Shown: positions 27,304-36,868 of the stretch, piece by piece
Layout: each line of letters starts with the position of its first letter
How positions within the stretch are numbered: position 1 is the first letter of the stretch
NCBI GenBank assembly: GCA_963778375.1
Contig: CAVZTX010000005.1
Location: 124,001 to 188,000 of the forward strand
DNA: 64,000 nt
Direction of reading: 5' to 3'
Origin: CAVZTX01 sp963778375
Lineage (GTDB): Bacteria > Chloroflexota > Ktedonobacteria > Ktedonobacterales > Ktedonobacteraceae
The notes under the pieces: model-generated
What the model saw: only the letters and a program-made list of their open reading frames with translations
What the model was told of the DNA's origin: nothing
The model's database searches: none
Program-made: the position numbers and the translations under genes

Positions 27304-28731
27304 TTAGGTTCGTTCAATCAATTCCTTAAGGAACCTTGCCACATCAGGTGTGCCCCAACCGGTAGTAGGGTCCCAACTCGGAGTGGCATTGTAGCCGGGA
27401 ATACCGCCCTGGCTGTTATTGCCCACTGTGACATCGTGGAAGGATTTCGCGTAGTCTGACCCCTTACCAATCTTGTAGACGGCCGGATTGATGAAACCCA
27501 AGGGATGTCCCGCCATCTGATCACCATCAGCTATGATGCCGGCCCACGAAGGCGAACCTTCACTTGTGCCGCCAAAGATATACCAACCGGCCGGTACACC
27601 TGGGAAACCGAGATACACCAGCACTCCTGTATTCGGATCAGCATTGAAAGAGACGTCTGGTATACCACGATAGCCATTCAATAACTGCTGATCGGAAGCA
27701 GGAAGATTGTTCTGTTGGTAGTTGGGTTCCTTGAAGAATTGGCTTACACCCCCACCAGTGGCGTTCCATGCAGTCTCGCTCTGATAGTTACCACTCGTAT
27801 CGGCGAAGAGGCTGGTGCCCCCGACGGCGGTAATATAGGGAGATGAGGCAGGGAAGTTGACGGTAGGGTAGGGATAGATGTTGCCATTGATATCGGGATT
27901 GGCCGTGCCGGAATCTCCCGTTGATCCGAAGATACTAACACCTTCCGCATCGGCTTTCTGGTAGAAGTTATCAAAATTGCTGATCACCTTTCTTCCACCG
28001 GGAATAGTGAACAATGTGTTTTCGGTGGTGGCCCAGCTCTGAGAAATGATTTTGCCGATGTGATGATTAACAGCGTACTGCTCCAGGTACAAGAATTCTG
28101 GCATGCCCTGTACACCTTGGGTCTCAGAGACCGGGCTGGTCATCAACACGATATTCGCGTCTGGAGCCATTGCATGTGACCACTGAACATCCAGCGAGAC
28201 CTCTTCAGCCCAGCCAACCATATCCGGATTATTCGGATCGAAGTTAAGTTGGCCTAGAGGAGCTAGAACTGTTAAGGAGGGAGGTGCAGGTAACCCAAAG
28301 GCCGAGTCGAAGGTTTGTAGATCGCTCTGGACGGTCGGATCACCAAACGAGTCAATGATCACGATTGTCTGGCCTTTTCCAGTATAGCCAGCATTGAGAA
28401 CTGGGTTGAGGTCATAAGCCGTGCGAATTTCCTGTGGACTGTAGCAAGGCACGCCAATTTGTGCCCGGCACTGTGCATCTGTAGGGGGTTGCTGACCAGA
28501 TCGAGCCAACGTATAGTGGTTGCCCTTAAAAGGCAACGTCAAGGGACCGTGGCTGCTGGCAGTTTGCGCAACCGCACTCATAACCGGCAAACAGCTCATT
28601 AGGAGTGGCATTGCTATGAGTAGGATAGTGCTGCGCAGTAGCCGATGGGAAGTGAGAAACCGGTTCAAGAGTAAGGTCCTTTCTGCTGAGCTAGAACTAA
28701 GCTTGTGCCTGAGTTCGCTAATCATAAACAA
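27304..28731 (-). CDS. S53-family (sedolisin/kumamolisin-like) secreted protease
   Basis: A 475-residue secreted serine-carboxyl peptidase. A hydrophobic signal segment spans about 33-55. The active site is visible: Glu177 and Asp181 in WAEEVSLDVQW, oxyanion Asp273 in FGSTGDSG, and nucleophile Ser390 in GGTSEGSPSWAG. The C-terminal Ca-binding motif is FHDVTVGNN with PGYNATPSWDPTTGWGTPD. The N-terminal region is short, so a full pro-kumamolisin propeptide is missing or atypical. Start could also be Met3 (28725). Acid-active extracellular proteolysis is expected from the family. Confidence 0.9.
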   Translation of the reverse strand: MFMISELRHKLSSSSAERTLLLNRFLTSHRLLRSTILLIAMPLLMSCLPVMSAVAQTASSHGPLTLPFKGNHYTLARSGQQPPTDAQCRAQIGVPCYSPQEIRTAYDLNPVLNAGYTGKGQTIVIIDSFGDPTVQSDLQTFDSAFGLPAPPSLTVLAPLGQLNFDPNNPDMVGWAEEVSLDVQWSHAMAPDANIVLMTSPVSETQGVQGMPEFLYLEQYAVNHHIGKIISQSWATTENTLFTIPGGRKVISNFDNFYQKADAEGVSIFGSTGDSGTANPDINGNIYPYPTVNFPASSPYITAVGGTSLFADTSGNYQSETAWNATGGGVSQFFKEPNYQQNNLPASDQQLLNGYRGIPDVSFNADPNTGVLVYLGFPGVPAGWYIFGGTSEGSPSWAGIIADGDQMAGHPLGFINPAVYKIGKGSDYAKSFHDVTVGNNSQGGIPGYNATPSWDPTTGWGTPDVARFLKELIERT

Positions 28732-28771
28732 ACAGAATGGAAGATAGAACCATTTCGTATTATAGCATAGA

Positions 28772-29152
28772 TCAGCCAGCCTCTTGCTCTCGCGTATGCC
28801 ACCATTCCCTCAGTGCGTAGCATTGGTTCCCAGCATTCAGCGAGATAACGCATATGCCATCCAACTTTACGCGATTTCCTGAGGGTAAACGCACGAATGA
28901 TACCCACCAGTGAGCAAATCCCTTATCCGAAGTCACACCCAGAATCTCCGAATGAAATGAAATTTGTTCCTGAGATTGCGGCACATCAGACCAGTATTGT
29001 AAGATGGCAGGCCGACCATGCATCGGTTCCTCAAAAGGGTCTTCGTGATAGCTGGCGTCTTCTGTGAAAAGCGCGGCAGCAGTCTCTGGGTCTCGTGTCT
29101 CCCAGGCGTGCCCCAACTGCTCAAACCACGATTTGAAACTCTCGTAATCCAT
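28772..29152 (-). CDS. SnoaL/NTF2-like polyketide-cyclase-fold protein
   Basis: A 126-residue NTF2-like cone-shaped fold, with the start FEQLGHAWETRDPETAAALF, the pattern HEDPFEEPMHGRPAILQYW and HWWVSFVRLPSG. Members act as cyclases, isomerases or ligand binders; no catalytic residue identifies a reaction. Lies alone, upstream of and on the same strand as the S53 protease gene. Confidence 0.75.
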   Translation of the reverse strand: MDYESFKSWFEQLGHAWETRDPETAAALFTEDASYHEDPFEEPMHGRPAILQYWSDVPQSQEQISFHSEILGVTSDKGFAHWWVSFVRLPSGNRVKLDGICVISLNAGNQCYALREWWHTREQEAG

Positions 29153-29389
29153 ACTTTTCGTTCTCCTTCAGTATCCAGATTGGTGTAAAATCTGCAAGAC
29201 CGTATGACACAACGCCAGTATAAAATACAAATTGGCCTCTAGCATCGGCCGTTGGGCCAGTTTCTTATTGTACAGGACGGTCCTTATGGCTATTTAGCTT
29301 GACTTTGCGCAACCATTGGAGTACCATGAATGTACCAGTAACGGAAGTTACACGCAATCCTCATTTCCGATTGGGAGAGATGAATCGTA

Positions 29390-30094
29390 ATGCTTGAACG
29401 CGAAGCTGTACGCTGGTTGCAGTTGACATATAAAGTTCCCAGCGAACCCTCGCAGAAGAGGGTATGGGTCTGGCGAAAGTTACAAAATCTTGGTGCATTC
29501 GCACTCCAAAATTCAGTCTACTTACTTCCTTTTTCCGAAGAGGTAGAGAAGCATTTCCGTCAACTTGCTCACGAAATTCACGATATGGGCGGTGAAGCAA
29601 GCATCTTTTCCGTCGTAGCGCTCAACGTCGCCGATGAGCGGCGTATCATGCAAATGCTCATAGAGGCACGCGATACCGAGTACAATACCGTCGTCAAAGT
29701 ATGCGCACGTTTCCTCGCGAAAGCTATGACCCTGGTTGAAGCACAAAACTGGAATGATCAGGTACATGCAGAATTTGCCGAGGTACTAGAAAAAGTACAC
29801 GTCCTGTTCCGTACTGCTAAACGCCACGATATGCTCGGAACATTAACCGCCGCGAGGCGAGCCGCCGCCGCCGAATCCCTCATGGTCTGCGAGCAAGTCT
29901 ATCGTATGCTGCTCGATCAAGACTATACACGCGCCCGCCGCCTGCTCGAAATGCATAGTGATCTGCTGCCGAGTTTTGGCGAAATAGATCCCTCAAATGC
30001 AGGTGCTGGCATCTCACTGGTTGGAGGGCAGGTGGAACAGCAACGCCAGTCTATCGGCGGTGATGATTTAGAGTCGCCAGGACTAGCTCTTTAA
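29390..30094 (+). CDS. ChrB N-terminal-domain protein
   Basis: A 234-residue protein whose N-terminal half resembles the ChrB_N domain of chromate-resistance regulators: WLQLTYKVPSEPSQKRVWVW, RKLQNLGAFALQNSVYLLPF. The rest is helical, ending with an acidic-glycine tail. No chrA chromate transporter is adjacent, so a chromate role is not supported here. ATG 29390 follows GGGAGAG. Confidence 0.7.
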   Translation: MLEREAVRWLQLTYKVPSEPSQKRVWVWRKLQNLGAFALQNSVYLLPFSEEVEKHFRQLAHEIHDMGGEASIFSVVALNVADERRIMQMLIEARDTEYNTVVKVCARFLAKAMTLVEAQNWNDQVHAEFAEVLEKVHVLFRTAKRHDMLGTLTAARRAAAAESLMVCEQVYRMLLDQDYTRARRLLEMHSDLLPSFGEIDPSNAGAGISLVGGQVEQQRQSIGGDDLESPGLAL

Positions 30095-30213
30095 TTCCAA
30101 CACCATCGTTTACCTTACTAACCCTTTTCGCATTTCTACACCTTTTGAAGGAAGCCAGATTGTTTCTCTACGATGGACTTATCGCCTGCTTAAAACTTTG
30201 ATGGAGGGTGTGA

Positions 30214-30876
30214 ATGTACATTGCGAAAAAGAAACCGCTTGATGGTTATTTTTTGTTTCCCTATATCGTGTTTGTATGCGCTGCTGATGGCCTCTATGAT
30301 TTTCTTATCGGACCTCATGTTCAGCATGCTTTGAACAGTAATCCTTTGATGGTCTTCGTCGAGCCTGTGTATAAACTTTTCTTCTGGATACTTCCTACCT
30401 TTTTTTACCTGAAGTATATCAAGAATGTGAATCCTCTTACTTATCTGAAGCTCACGACGAATGTTCGTAGAGGCGTTGCGTGGGGACTTCTTGCTTCACT
30501 GATCTTTGTGCTTGGTTTTTTCTATAAACATGTATTTCAAGGTATCCCATTTCACCTGTCTCTAAGTCTCGATGACTGGATCAATGTTGTCCTCCTGGTG
30601 GGCTTTCTTGAGGAAATTCCCTTTCGCGGGTTGATTTTCCAGAACCTGCAGGAGTATCTAGGGTTCTGGTGGGGAATGATTCTTTCATCACTCGTCTTTC
30701 TGGAACTTCACCTTGTTTACTGGCTCACGCTAGGCAAATCGCTTTCTTATCTCGCCTTTACAGGCCTCTATATCTTTCTTTTTGCCTGTATCATGTGTTT
30801 CTTCCTTCGATTGTCCAGATCGCTGTGGAGTTGTATCATTATCCATTCACTCAATGATCTTGCTAGTTTGCTTTAA
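30214..30876 (+). CDS. CPBP-family intramembrane metalloprotease
   Basis: A 220-residue membrane protein with about six to eight spans. The three catalytic motifs of the CPBP (CAAX/Rce1-like, Abi) family are present: EEIPFRG (Glu133, Glu134, Arg138), FLELH (His166) and HSLND (His211, Asp215). Such enzymes cleave within membranes or act in bacteriocin immunity; the substrate is unknown. GGAGGGTGTG upstream of ATG. Confidence 0.85.
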   Translation: MYIAKKKPLDGYFLFPYIVFVCAADGLYDFLIGPHVQHALNSNPLMVFVEPVYKLFFWILPTFFYLKYIKNVNPLTYLKLTTNVRRGVAWGLLASLIFVLGFFYKHVFQGIPFHLSLSLDDWINVVLLVGFLEEIPFRGLIFQNLQEYLGFWWGMILSSLVFLELHLVYWLTLGKSLSYLAFTGLYIFLFACIMCFFLRLSRSLWSCIIIHSLNDLASLL

Positions 30877-30978
30877 GCGAACCTGTTTGCATACAACTAA
30901 ATCCCTATCTGCTACGTATAGTATAGTGAAGGCACTGAAAAAAGCCTTCAGGCTGAATGATTAGAGGGAAAAAAACTG

Positions 30979-31134
30979 ATGCAGAAACAACAATACGTCC
31001 GTCAGAATAGCGGCGCGAAAGCTATTGCAATTGATAACCGTGTATTACTCTTACGCTATCGTCTACTTCAACTTCTAGCTGTGACACTCACTGCCGCAAC
31101 CGCCTGGGGCCTCCATCTGATCTTTGCCCACTAA
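30979..31134 (+). CDS. Small 51-residue single-span membrane protein
   Basis: ATG 30979 preceded by AGAGGG opens a 51-codon frame: MQKQQYVRQNSGAKAIAIDN, then a basic LLLRYRLLQLLAV and a C-terminal hydrophobic run ending WGLHLIFAH. One membrane span at about residues 29-48. A hairpin terminator 28 bases after the stop supports a real short gene. Not recognised. Confidence 0.5.
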   Translation: MQKQQYVRQNSGAKAIAIDNRVLLLRYRLLQLLAVTLTAATAWGLHLIFAH

Positions 31135-31161
31135 GGTATTCGGCGGCAGTTTTAAAATAGA

Positions 31162-31184
31162 AGGGCACCCGCAAAGGGTGCCCT
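31162..31184 (+). terminator. Hairpin terminator
   Basis: Perfect 9-base stem AGGGCACCC / GGGTGCCCT with GCAAA loop (31162-31184), preceded by TTTTAAAATAG and followed by ATTGATTT. Lies just after the small membrane-protein gene. Confidence 0.75.
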
Positions 31185-31314
31185 ATTGATTTGCTAGGCC
31201 CCAACCTCAACTTCAACTGTTTCCGCTCTAAGCAAACCATAGCAATATCTCAGCAAACATGCTATATTTATCGATAGTATTAAAACCATCGATTTTTGAA
31301 GCGGAGCAAAATGT

Positions 31315-32187
31315 ATGACTACATCTCTACCTCGATCTGATGCGCCTGTTCCCGGGCAGCCGACTCGTGATGTTACACCGCGCCGCCTGATTGTCACCGC
31401 TAGCGTCGTTATTTTTGCAGTACGTGATTGGTCCTTGTGGGTTTTGCTGCGTGATGGTCCCTGGGGACCGCCAATGCGTATTGTGCTCGGTACCGAAACC
31501 GTGTCCGACGCCGTCGATCGCACTACTGAAGCCTTGCTCATGTGGCCCGCAGATGCATCCTTGATGCAATTGAAGGCAGGCTGGCAAGAGCAACAGGTCT
31601 ATGTATGGGGTAGTACGGAACAGGGTACTGCTGTTTCCCTCATTCATAGTGTGCTGCTGCGCGCGAATCGCGACGAACTGCGCCCCAACCTGCAAACGCA
31701 GCCAATTCCCAGTTTACGAGTGAATTGGGCCTCCGTCGCGAAGATTGAAGCGGGCCAGCATGCGCTCGATCCAGAGGTGTACCCAATCTTGCAGTCGGCC
31801 TTGCATACTTTACGCTCGCAGGTGCAGCGCGACCCAGAGATTGTGCTCCGCTATCTCGCCGATATGGGAAGAATGGGTAGCGTGGACACCGGTCTCGAAT
31901 GGTGGAATCAAGATACCCCAACATCAATGAGCAAGCAGACACGCCCACTCGGCATCATTAAAGAACCAGCAACAGGAAATGGCGAACTGACGCTTGCCGA
32001 GGCTGCAATGCTCTACCGCGCATTTTTCCCACCTGATGAGCAAATCGACCTCTCCAACCTTCGTCGCCGTTTCCTGGCAACCAATCGACTCGAAGCCTTG
32101 GAAGATGAGCGTCCCGTACGCGGACGGGAACTCAACTGGCGACGCATCAGCCGAGCATACCGCTACCGAAATACAACCGCATCATAG
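31315..32187 (+). CDS. NrtR-like regulator with degenerate Nudix domain and winged helix
   Basis: A 290-residue protein. The N-terminal part (about 24-170) resembles a Nudix fold (LIVTASVVIFAVRDWSLWVL), but the Nudix box GX5EX7REUXEEXGU is absent; the corresponding region reads AVDRTTEALLMWP. The C-terminal 60 residues (EAAMLYRAFFPPDEQIDLSN, then LRRRFLATNRLEAL) match the winged-helix tail of NrtR-type transcription factors. It is 41 bases before pduO on the same strand. A non-hydrolytic ligand sensor is likely; the ligand cannot be inferred. Confidence 0.55.
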   Translation: MTTSLPRSDAPVPGQPTRDVTPRRLIVTASVVIFAVRDWSLWVLLRDGPWGPPMRIVLGTETVSDAVDRTTEALLMWPADASLMQLKAGWQEQQVYVWGSTEQGTAVSLIHSVLLRANRDELRPNLQTQPIPSLRVNWASVAKIEAGQHALDPEVYPILQSALHTLRSQVQRDPEIVLRYLADMGRMGSVDTGLEWWNQDTPTSMSKQTRPLGIIKEPATGNGELTLAEAAMLYRAFFPPDEQIDLSNLRRRFLATNRLEALEDERPVRGRELNWRRISRAYRYRNTTAS

Positions 32188-32228
32188 TTAGGAAAAAGTG
32201 TCCCTTTTCCCATAAAGGAAAAAAATAT

Positions 32229-32771
32229 ATGGCAAAGGTAACCACAGGCACCGGTGACACCGGCTACACCGGACTACTTGGCGAGCAGCGTGTCCCAAAA
32301 TACGACCCGCGTCCAGACACCTTCGGCACGGTCGACGAAGCCACATCCGCTTTAGGACTGGCTCGTGCCATGACACAGGACGAGAAAGTCAAGAAGATCA
32401 TCTATGATATTCAACAGGAGCTTTATCTGCTGATGGGCGAACTGGCAACTCCCCCTGAAAACTATGAAAAGATGGGCCTGCGCATGACAATTGAGCACGT
32501 GCAGCACCTGGAGCAGGTTGAAGAGTCCCTCAAGCGCGAAGTAGAAATTCCCAATAAGTTTATCATCCCAGGCGATACCCAGAATGGAGCTGCGCTCGAC
32601 CTGGCTCGCACCATCATTCGCCGCGCCGAACGCATGGCCGTCAAACTGCTGCATGACGGGATCATCCAGAATGGCGAGGTCGTTCGCTATCTCAATCGTC
32701 TCTCCGACCTCATCTTCATCCTTGCCCGCTATGTCGAAGTAAAATCGTCATTGGCTGAACGACCGCAGTAG
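32229..32771 (+). CDS. PduO-type cob(I)alamin adenosyltransferase
   Basis: Transfers the adenosyl group of ATP to cob(I)alamin, making coenzyme B12. A 180-residue helical trimer-type enzyme with TGTGDTGYTGLLG (N-terminal ATP-binding loop), ARTIIRRAERMAV and YLNRLSDLIFILAR near the end. It is not directly under the B12 riboswitch at 57970. Together with the btu transporter it indicates use of adenosylcobalamin. Confidence 0.93.
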   Translation: MAKVTTGTGDTGYTGLLGEQRVPKYDPRPDTFGTVDEATSALGLARAMTQDEKVKKIIYDIQQELYLLMGELATPPENYEKMGLRMTIEHVQHLEQVEESLKREVEIPNKFIIPGDTQNGAALDLARTIIRRAERMAVKLLHDGIIQNGEVVRYLNRLSDLIFILARYVEVKSSLAERPQ

Positions 32772-32814
32772 GATGTCAGGTGATTCGTATTAGGAGACTT
32801 CAGGGTCGCCCTAT

Positions 32815-35668
32815 ATGCCCAAAGGACCAGTAATGGAGCAGCAATTCGCACGTACCAGCGAACATGAACGCCTGATTACGAATGGCGACGCCTGGCGGCA
32901 CTGGGGTCCTTATCTGAGCGAGCGTGCCTGGGGTACTGTGCGCGAAGATTACAGCCCAGATGGCTCCGCCTGGGATTATTTTTCCCACGACATGGCTCGC
33001 TCTCGCGCCTACCGTTGGAACGAAGATGGCCTGGCTGGAATCAGCGATGACAAAGGAAGAATGTGCTTCGCCCTCGCGCTCTGGAATGGGTATGATCCGA
33101 TCCTCAAAGAGCGCTTGTTTGGCCTGACAGGCCCTCAAGGCAATCATGGCGAGGATGTAAAAGAAGTCTACTTTTACTTGGACAGCACACCGACCCATAG
33201 CTACATGCGCATGCTCTATAAATACCCGCAGGCAGCTTTTCCCTACCAGCAACTCGTCGAGGAGAATGCCCGGCGCGGCAGACAAGACCCCGAATTTGAA
33301 CTGCTGGATACAGGCGTTTTTAACAACGACCGCTATTTCGATGTGTTCGTGGAATATGCCAAGGCTAGCCCCAACGATATTCTGATCCGCATTCGAGCCA
33401 TCAATCGCGCAACCCAGCCTGCTGTATTACATCTGTTGCCCACCCTCTGGTTTCGCAATACCTGGTCCTGGGGTACAGACGACAGCCGCCCACTTTTAAA
33501 GCAAGGAAATATGGCGCATGTCTCTGTAAGAGAATCCGCCAGCAGCATGGATGGGCAATCACAAATCCATGATAGCGTGGCAGTCGCACCTCTTGCCGGT
33601 GCCGTCCCAGACCTGCTAATAGATGCACAGCACCCAATTCTTGGCAACTATTGCCTCTATTGTGAAGATGCGGATGAGCTGATTTTCACCAACAATGATA
33701 CAAACGTGCAGCGACTCTTCGGTGCTCCGAATGCCACGTCCTATGTCAAAGATGCCTTCCACGAATATCTTGTACACGGCAAACATGAAGCAGTCAATCC
33801 AGAGCGCGTAGGCACAAAATCGGCTGCACTCTACACCCGCACCATTGCTCCCGCAGCAAGGCTAACGCTGCGGCTACGCTTGACAAGAGTGACGAACAAT
33901 GACGTTGAACTTGCCACCTCACCTTTCAAAGATTTTGACGCCATGTTCGACACGCGCCAATTAGAAGCCGATGAATATTATGCTGCCCTTCAACCTGTTC
34001 ACCTGGATGCAGATGCGCGGCGAGTTCAGCGGCAGGCATTTGCAGGCATGCTCTGGAGCAAACAGTTCTATTATTATAGCGTTGAGCAATGGCTGAAAGG
34101 TGATCCTGCTCAACCACCTCCACCTCCGCAACGCAAGAACGGTCGCAATAAGGAGTGGAAACACCTGTACAACGAACGTGTGATGTCGATGCCGGACAAG
34201 TGGGAATATCCCTGGTATGCGGCCTGGGATCTGGCGTTCCACTGCATTCCGCTTGCTCTCGTCGATAGCGATTTTGCCAAGAGCCAGCTTGACCTGCTCA
34301 TGCGCGAGTGGTACATGCACCCCAACGGCCAGCTTCCTGCCTACGAATGGGCCTTTGGCGATGTCAACCCACCTGTATTAGCCTGGGCCGCATGGCGCGT
34401 CTACAAAATCGATCAGCAGCAAAGAGGCCGTCCAGACCGCATGTTCCTCGAGAGCATCTTCCACAAACTGCTGCTCAACTTCACCTGGTGGGTCAATCGC
34501 AAAGACTCGGAAGGCAACAATGTTTTCCAGGGCGGCTTTCTTGGCCTTGATAACATCGGTGTCTTCGATCGCAGCGCTCCACTTGCCAACCGGCGGCTAC
34601 ATCGAGCAGAGCGACGGCACCAGTTGGATGGGCATGTTCTGTCTGAATATGCTCACCATCGCGCTAGAATTGGCGCTCACCAACCCCGTCTATGAAGATA
34701 TTGGCCTCAAGTTTTTCGAACATTTCCTGGCTATCGCGAAAGCCATGAACAATATGGGCGACGAGGGCATCAAGTTGTGGGACGAGGAAGACGAATTTTT
34801 CTACGATGTGCTCCATCTGCCGGATGACACCTACGAGCCGTTAAAAGTCCGCTCACTCATTGGCCTTATTCCCTTGTGTGCCGTAGAAGTGATCGAACCT
34901 CAGGTCCTTGATGCCCTGACCCGAGTCAAAGACCACCTGCACTGGTTTTTGGAACATCGCCCAGACCTCACACGTCTCGTATCCCATAACCAGCAGCCTC
35001 TTACAGGTGAACGCCGCCTACTTGCATTGGTGCGCGACAACCGTCTGAGGTCCCTCCTCAAGCGTATGCTTGACCCCAACGAATTTCTGAGCGACTACGG
35101 CATTCGTTCCCTCAGCAAGTTCCATGCTGCCAATCCCTACGTGTTCCATTTCAACGGTAATGCCTACACCGTCCGCTACGACCCAGGCGAATCCCGCACC
35201 GAACTCTTCGGCGGTAACTCGAACTGGCGCGGCCCCATCTGGTTTCCCCTCAACTACCTGCTGATCGAGTCCATTTTGAAATACTCACACTATTACGGCG
35301 ACGACTTCACCGTGGAATACCCCACCGGCTCTGGTCACTACCTAACCCTCAAGGAAGTTGCCAACGAACTCTCACAACGCCTGACCCGCCTCTTCCTGCG
35401 CGGCGAATCCAATCGCCGTCCCTTCAACGGCACCAACCAATTCCTCCAGCGCAATCCCCACTGGTGCGATTACCTCCTTTTCCACGAATTCTTTCACGGC
35501 GATACCGGCCTTGGCCTCGGTGCCAGCCACCAGACCGGCTGGACCGGCCTTGTAGCCACGCTGCTTCAAGAGCAGGGTGTGCCGCGAACGGAGGATAGGA
35601 TGGGCATTTCAGGTGGAGGGTACAAGCAGACGGAACCTTTGGGGTATGAGGTGCCGGAGAGGAGATGA
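32815..35668 (+). CDS. GH63-like glucosidase, frameshifted
   Basis: A glycoside hydrolase of about 950 residues resembling mannosyl-oligosaccharide-glucosidase/MGH1-like family members. The N-terminal frame runs to about 34582 with WGPYLSERAWGTVREDYS, then the catalytic (alpha/alpha)6 barrel begins WYAAWDLAFHCIPLALVD and AYEWAFGDVNPPVLAWA. The expected FDRSAPLPTGGYIEQSDGTS is broken by one extra T in CTTG at 34583-34584; removing it restores the frame to 35668, with SNWRGPIWFPLNYLLIES and HQTGWTGLVATLLQ. One insertion in a fully open long gene suggests a sequence error. Family assignment is by resemblance. Confidence 0.85.
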
Positions 35669-35701
35669 ATGGGTCATGTGAAACCCGCCATTCGACCTTC
35701 C

Positions 35702-36052
35702 TCAGCGCTCATCGCTGGATGCAATCCGAAAGACCTGCCCACCTGGTGCCTGGAAGTAAAAGTAGTTGTTGCCAGAGAATTCCACCCTGGTTAGGCCTGC
35801 CGCGAGAACCTTCTCTTTCAACTCAGGTGCAGTGTCAGTCTTCAACTCCAACCATGCTCCTCGACGAGCCTGATTCTCATCGAGCGCGTCCTCGGTGAAC
35901 TCAACACTTAAGGTCGCGCCATTGGAGAATGCGAATGCGAGAACTGGCGTCGGCAGGACCTCGCAACCAAGAATACTAGTGAAGAACTCGATCAGCTTCT
36001 CTTTGCTGTTTGGGCGTGCATACGTATGCACGCGATTGCTCAGGGCAACCAT
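35702..36052 (-). CDS. VOC-family protein
   Basis: A 116-residue glyoxalase/bleomycin-resistance-like fold: NRVHTYARPNSKEKLIEFFT, LGCEVLPTPVLAFAFSNGA, LSVEFTEDAL and ending FYFQAPGGQVFRIAS. ATG 36052 with GAGAAAGGA upstream was chosen rather than an upstream start at 36079. It follows the YCII-domain gene on the same strand (27 bases), so the two may be an operon. Confidence 0.75.
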   Translation of the reverse strand: MVALSNRVHTYARPNSKEKLIEFFTSILGCEVLPTPVLAFAFSNGATLSVEFTEDALDENQARRGAWLELKTDTAPELKEKVLAAGLTRVEFSGNNYFYFQAPGGQVFRIASSDER

Positions 36053-36079
36053 GATTATTTCCTTTCTCTCCTGGACCAA

Positions 36080-36391
36080 CTAAGCGAACATGTTAGCCCA
36101 CTCGCGAATGTACCACTTGTTAACCATACCGTTCAGGACGAACGGATCGCCTTTCGCGTACTCTTCGGCAGCTTCGCGACTAGTTAAAATGCCCATTGTG
36201 CCCAGCGCCTCACCGGGATTGTTGAGGAAAGCACCCGCCATCAGGAGGATACCCTGAGCATGGAACTCGTTCGTACGCGCTAAGTGGGTGGCGATGAGAT
36301 CAGGATTCTTAGCGAGGGCATCGTCGAAGGAGTTATAGAAAGTCTCGAAGAACACGACGTAATACACACCAGGCTTCTTAGATTCCATCAT
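36080..36391 (-). CDS. YciI-like (YCII domain) protein
   Basis: A 103-residue small alpha/beta protein related to YciI: YYVVFFETFYNSF, THLARTNEFHAQGILLMAGA with a His resembling the family's catalytic His, and YAKGDPFVLNGMVNKWYIR. ATG 36391 follows GGATGGAG, whereas the upstream in-frame ATG at 36421 has no ribosome site. Putative enzyme of unknown reaction. Confidence 0.7.
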   Translation of the reverse strand: MMESKKPGVYYVVFFETFYNSFDDALAKNPDLIATHLARTNEFHAQGILLMAGAFLNNPGEALGTMGILTSREAAEEYAKGDPFVLNGMVNKWYIREWANMFA

Positions 36392-36424
36392 TGCTCCATC
36401 CCTTTCACCCGCTGCTTTCATTAT

Positions 36425-36438
36425 GTACTAAATAGTAC
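36425..36438. promoter_or_regulatory. Inverted repeat GTACTA-AA-TAGTAC, possible operator
   Basis: A 14-base near-perfect palindrome 34 bases upstream of the YciI-like start. Similar TACT-AGTA operators are bound by HxlR/MarR/DUF24-type redox repressors. No repressor of this type is visible in the window. Could also be chance. Confidence 0.35.
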
Positions 36439-36487
36439 ACCATAAAGGCAAAAAACTACGCTTGTCCTTCCTACGTTGCACTCATTG

Positions 36488-36555
36488 GTCATCCTGAGCA
36501 CGGCGAAGGATCTGGTACGTGGGTTGCTGAGATCCTTCACTTCGCCTGGGATGAC
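36488..36555. repeat. Dispersed 26-bp palindromic repeat, imperfect copy
   Basis: Arms at 36488-36513 (GTCATCCTGAGCACGGCGAA...) and 36530-36555 are inverted with several mismatches. Same family as at 4758, 22054 and 55777. Confidence 0.8.
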
Positions 36556-36628
36556 GGGCATTCTCTCCAAATGTCTCGAACTCCCTTCGTTTCCTCGGCA
36601 TAGCATGCTATATGCAACGAAAACAAGT

Positions 36629-36718
36629 GAAACACCGGAAACATCAGAAACAAGTGAAACATTTGAAACAAGTGAAACATTGGACATATCAGACACATTA
36701 GTCACAACAGATACCACC
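36629..36718. repeat. 9-base tandem repeat array
   Basis: Ten consecutive 9-mers following the pattern GAAACANNN (for example GAAACACCG, GAAACATCA, GAAACAAGT, GAAACATTT, GAAACAAGT, GAAACATTG), the last four degenerating (GACATATCA, GACACATTA, GTCACAACA, GATACCACC). A multiple of three, so it reads as ET-x or VS-x repeats, but no credible gene contains it. Confidence 0.8.
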
Positions 36719-36868
36719 CCCACCGTTGTACTGCTTGATTCGCTATCTACACAGAGCTACATATGTCTCCCTCGGTAAGAAGTTCAGTCCTTCTATCCCA
36801 TTTGCATCCTAACCTGGAAACAGATATATTGTATTGACACACTCTTCAGTTAGAAAGAATAAATCATC

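Larger units (their letters stand above)
36422..36868. other. Intergenic region with palindrome, dispersed repeat and 9-nt repeat array
   Basis: About 450 bases between the YciI-like gene and an MFS gene hold three separate elements, an inverted repeat at 36425, an imperfect 26-bp palindromic repeat at 36488-36555 and a 9-base tandem array at 36629-36718. No credible gene was found; frames read on either strand through the array give VS/ET repeats. Confidence 0.65.

Noticed and set aside
29390..30094. Complete chromate resistance system
   Set aside because: Only a ChrB N-terminal-type protein is present; no chrA transporter is visible.
36421..36778. Frames through the 9-base array encoding ET/VS repeats
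   Set aside because: The repeat unit is a multiple of three so both strands stay open; no protein-like sequence surrounds it and no ribosome site is seen.
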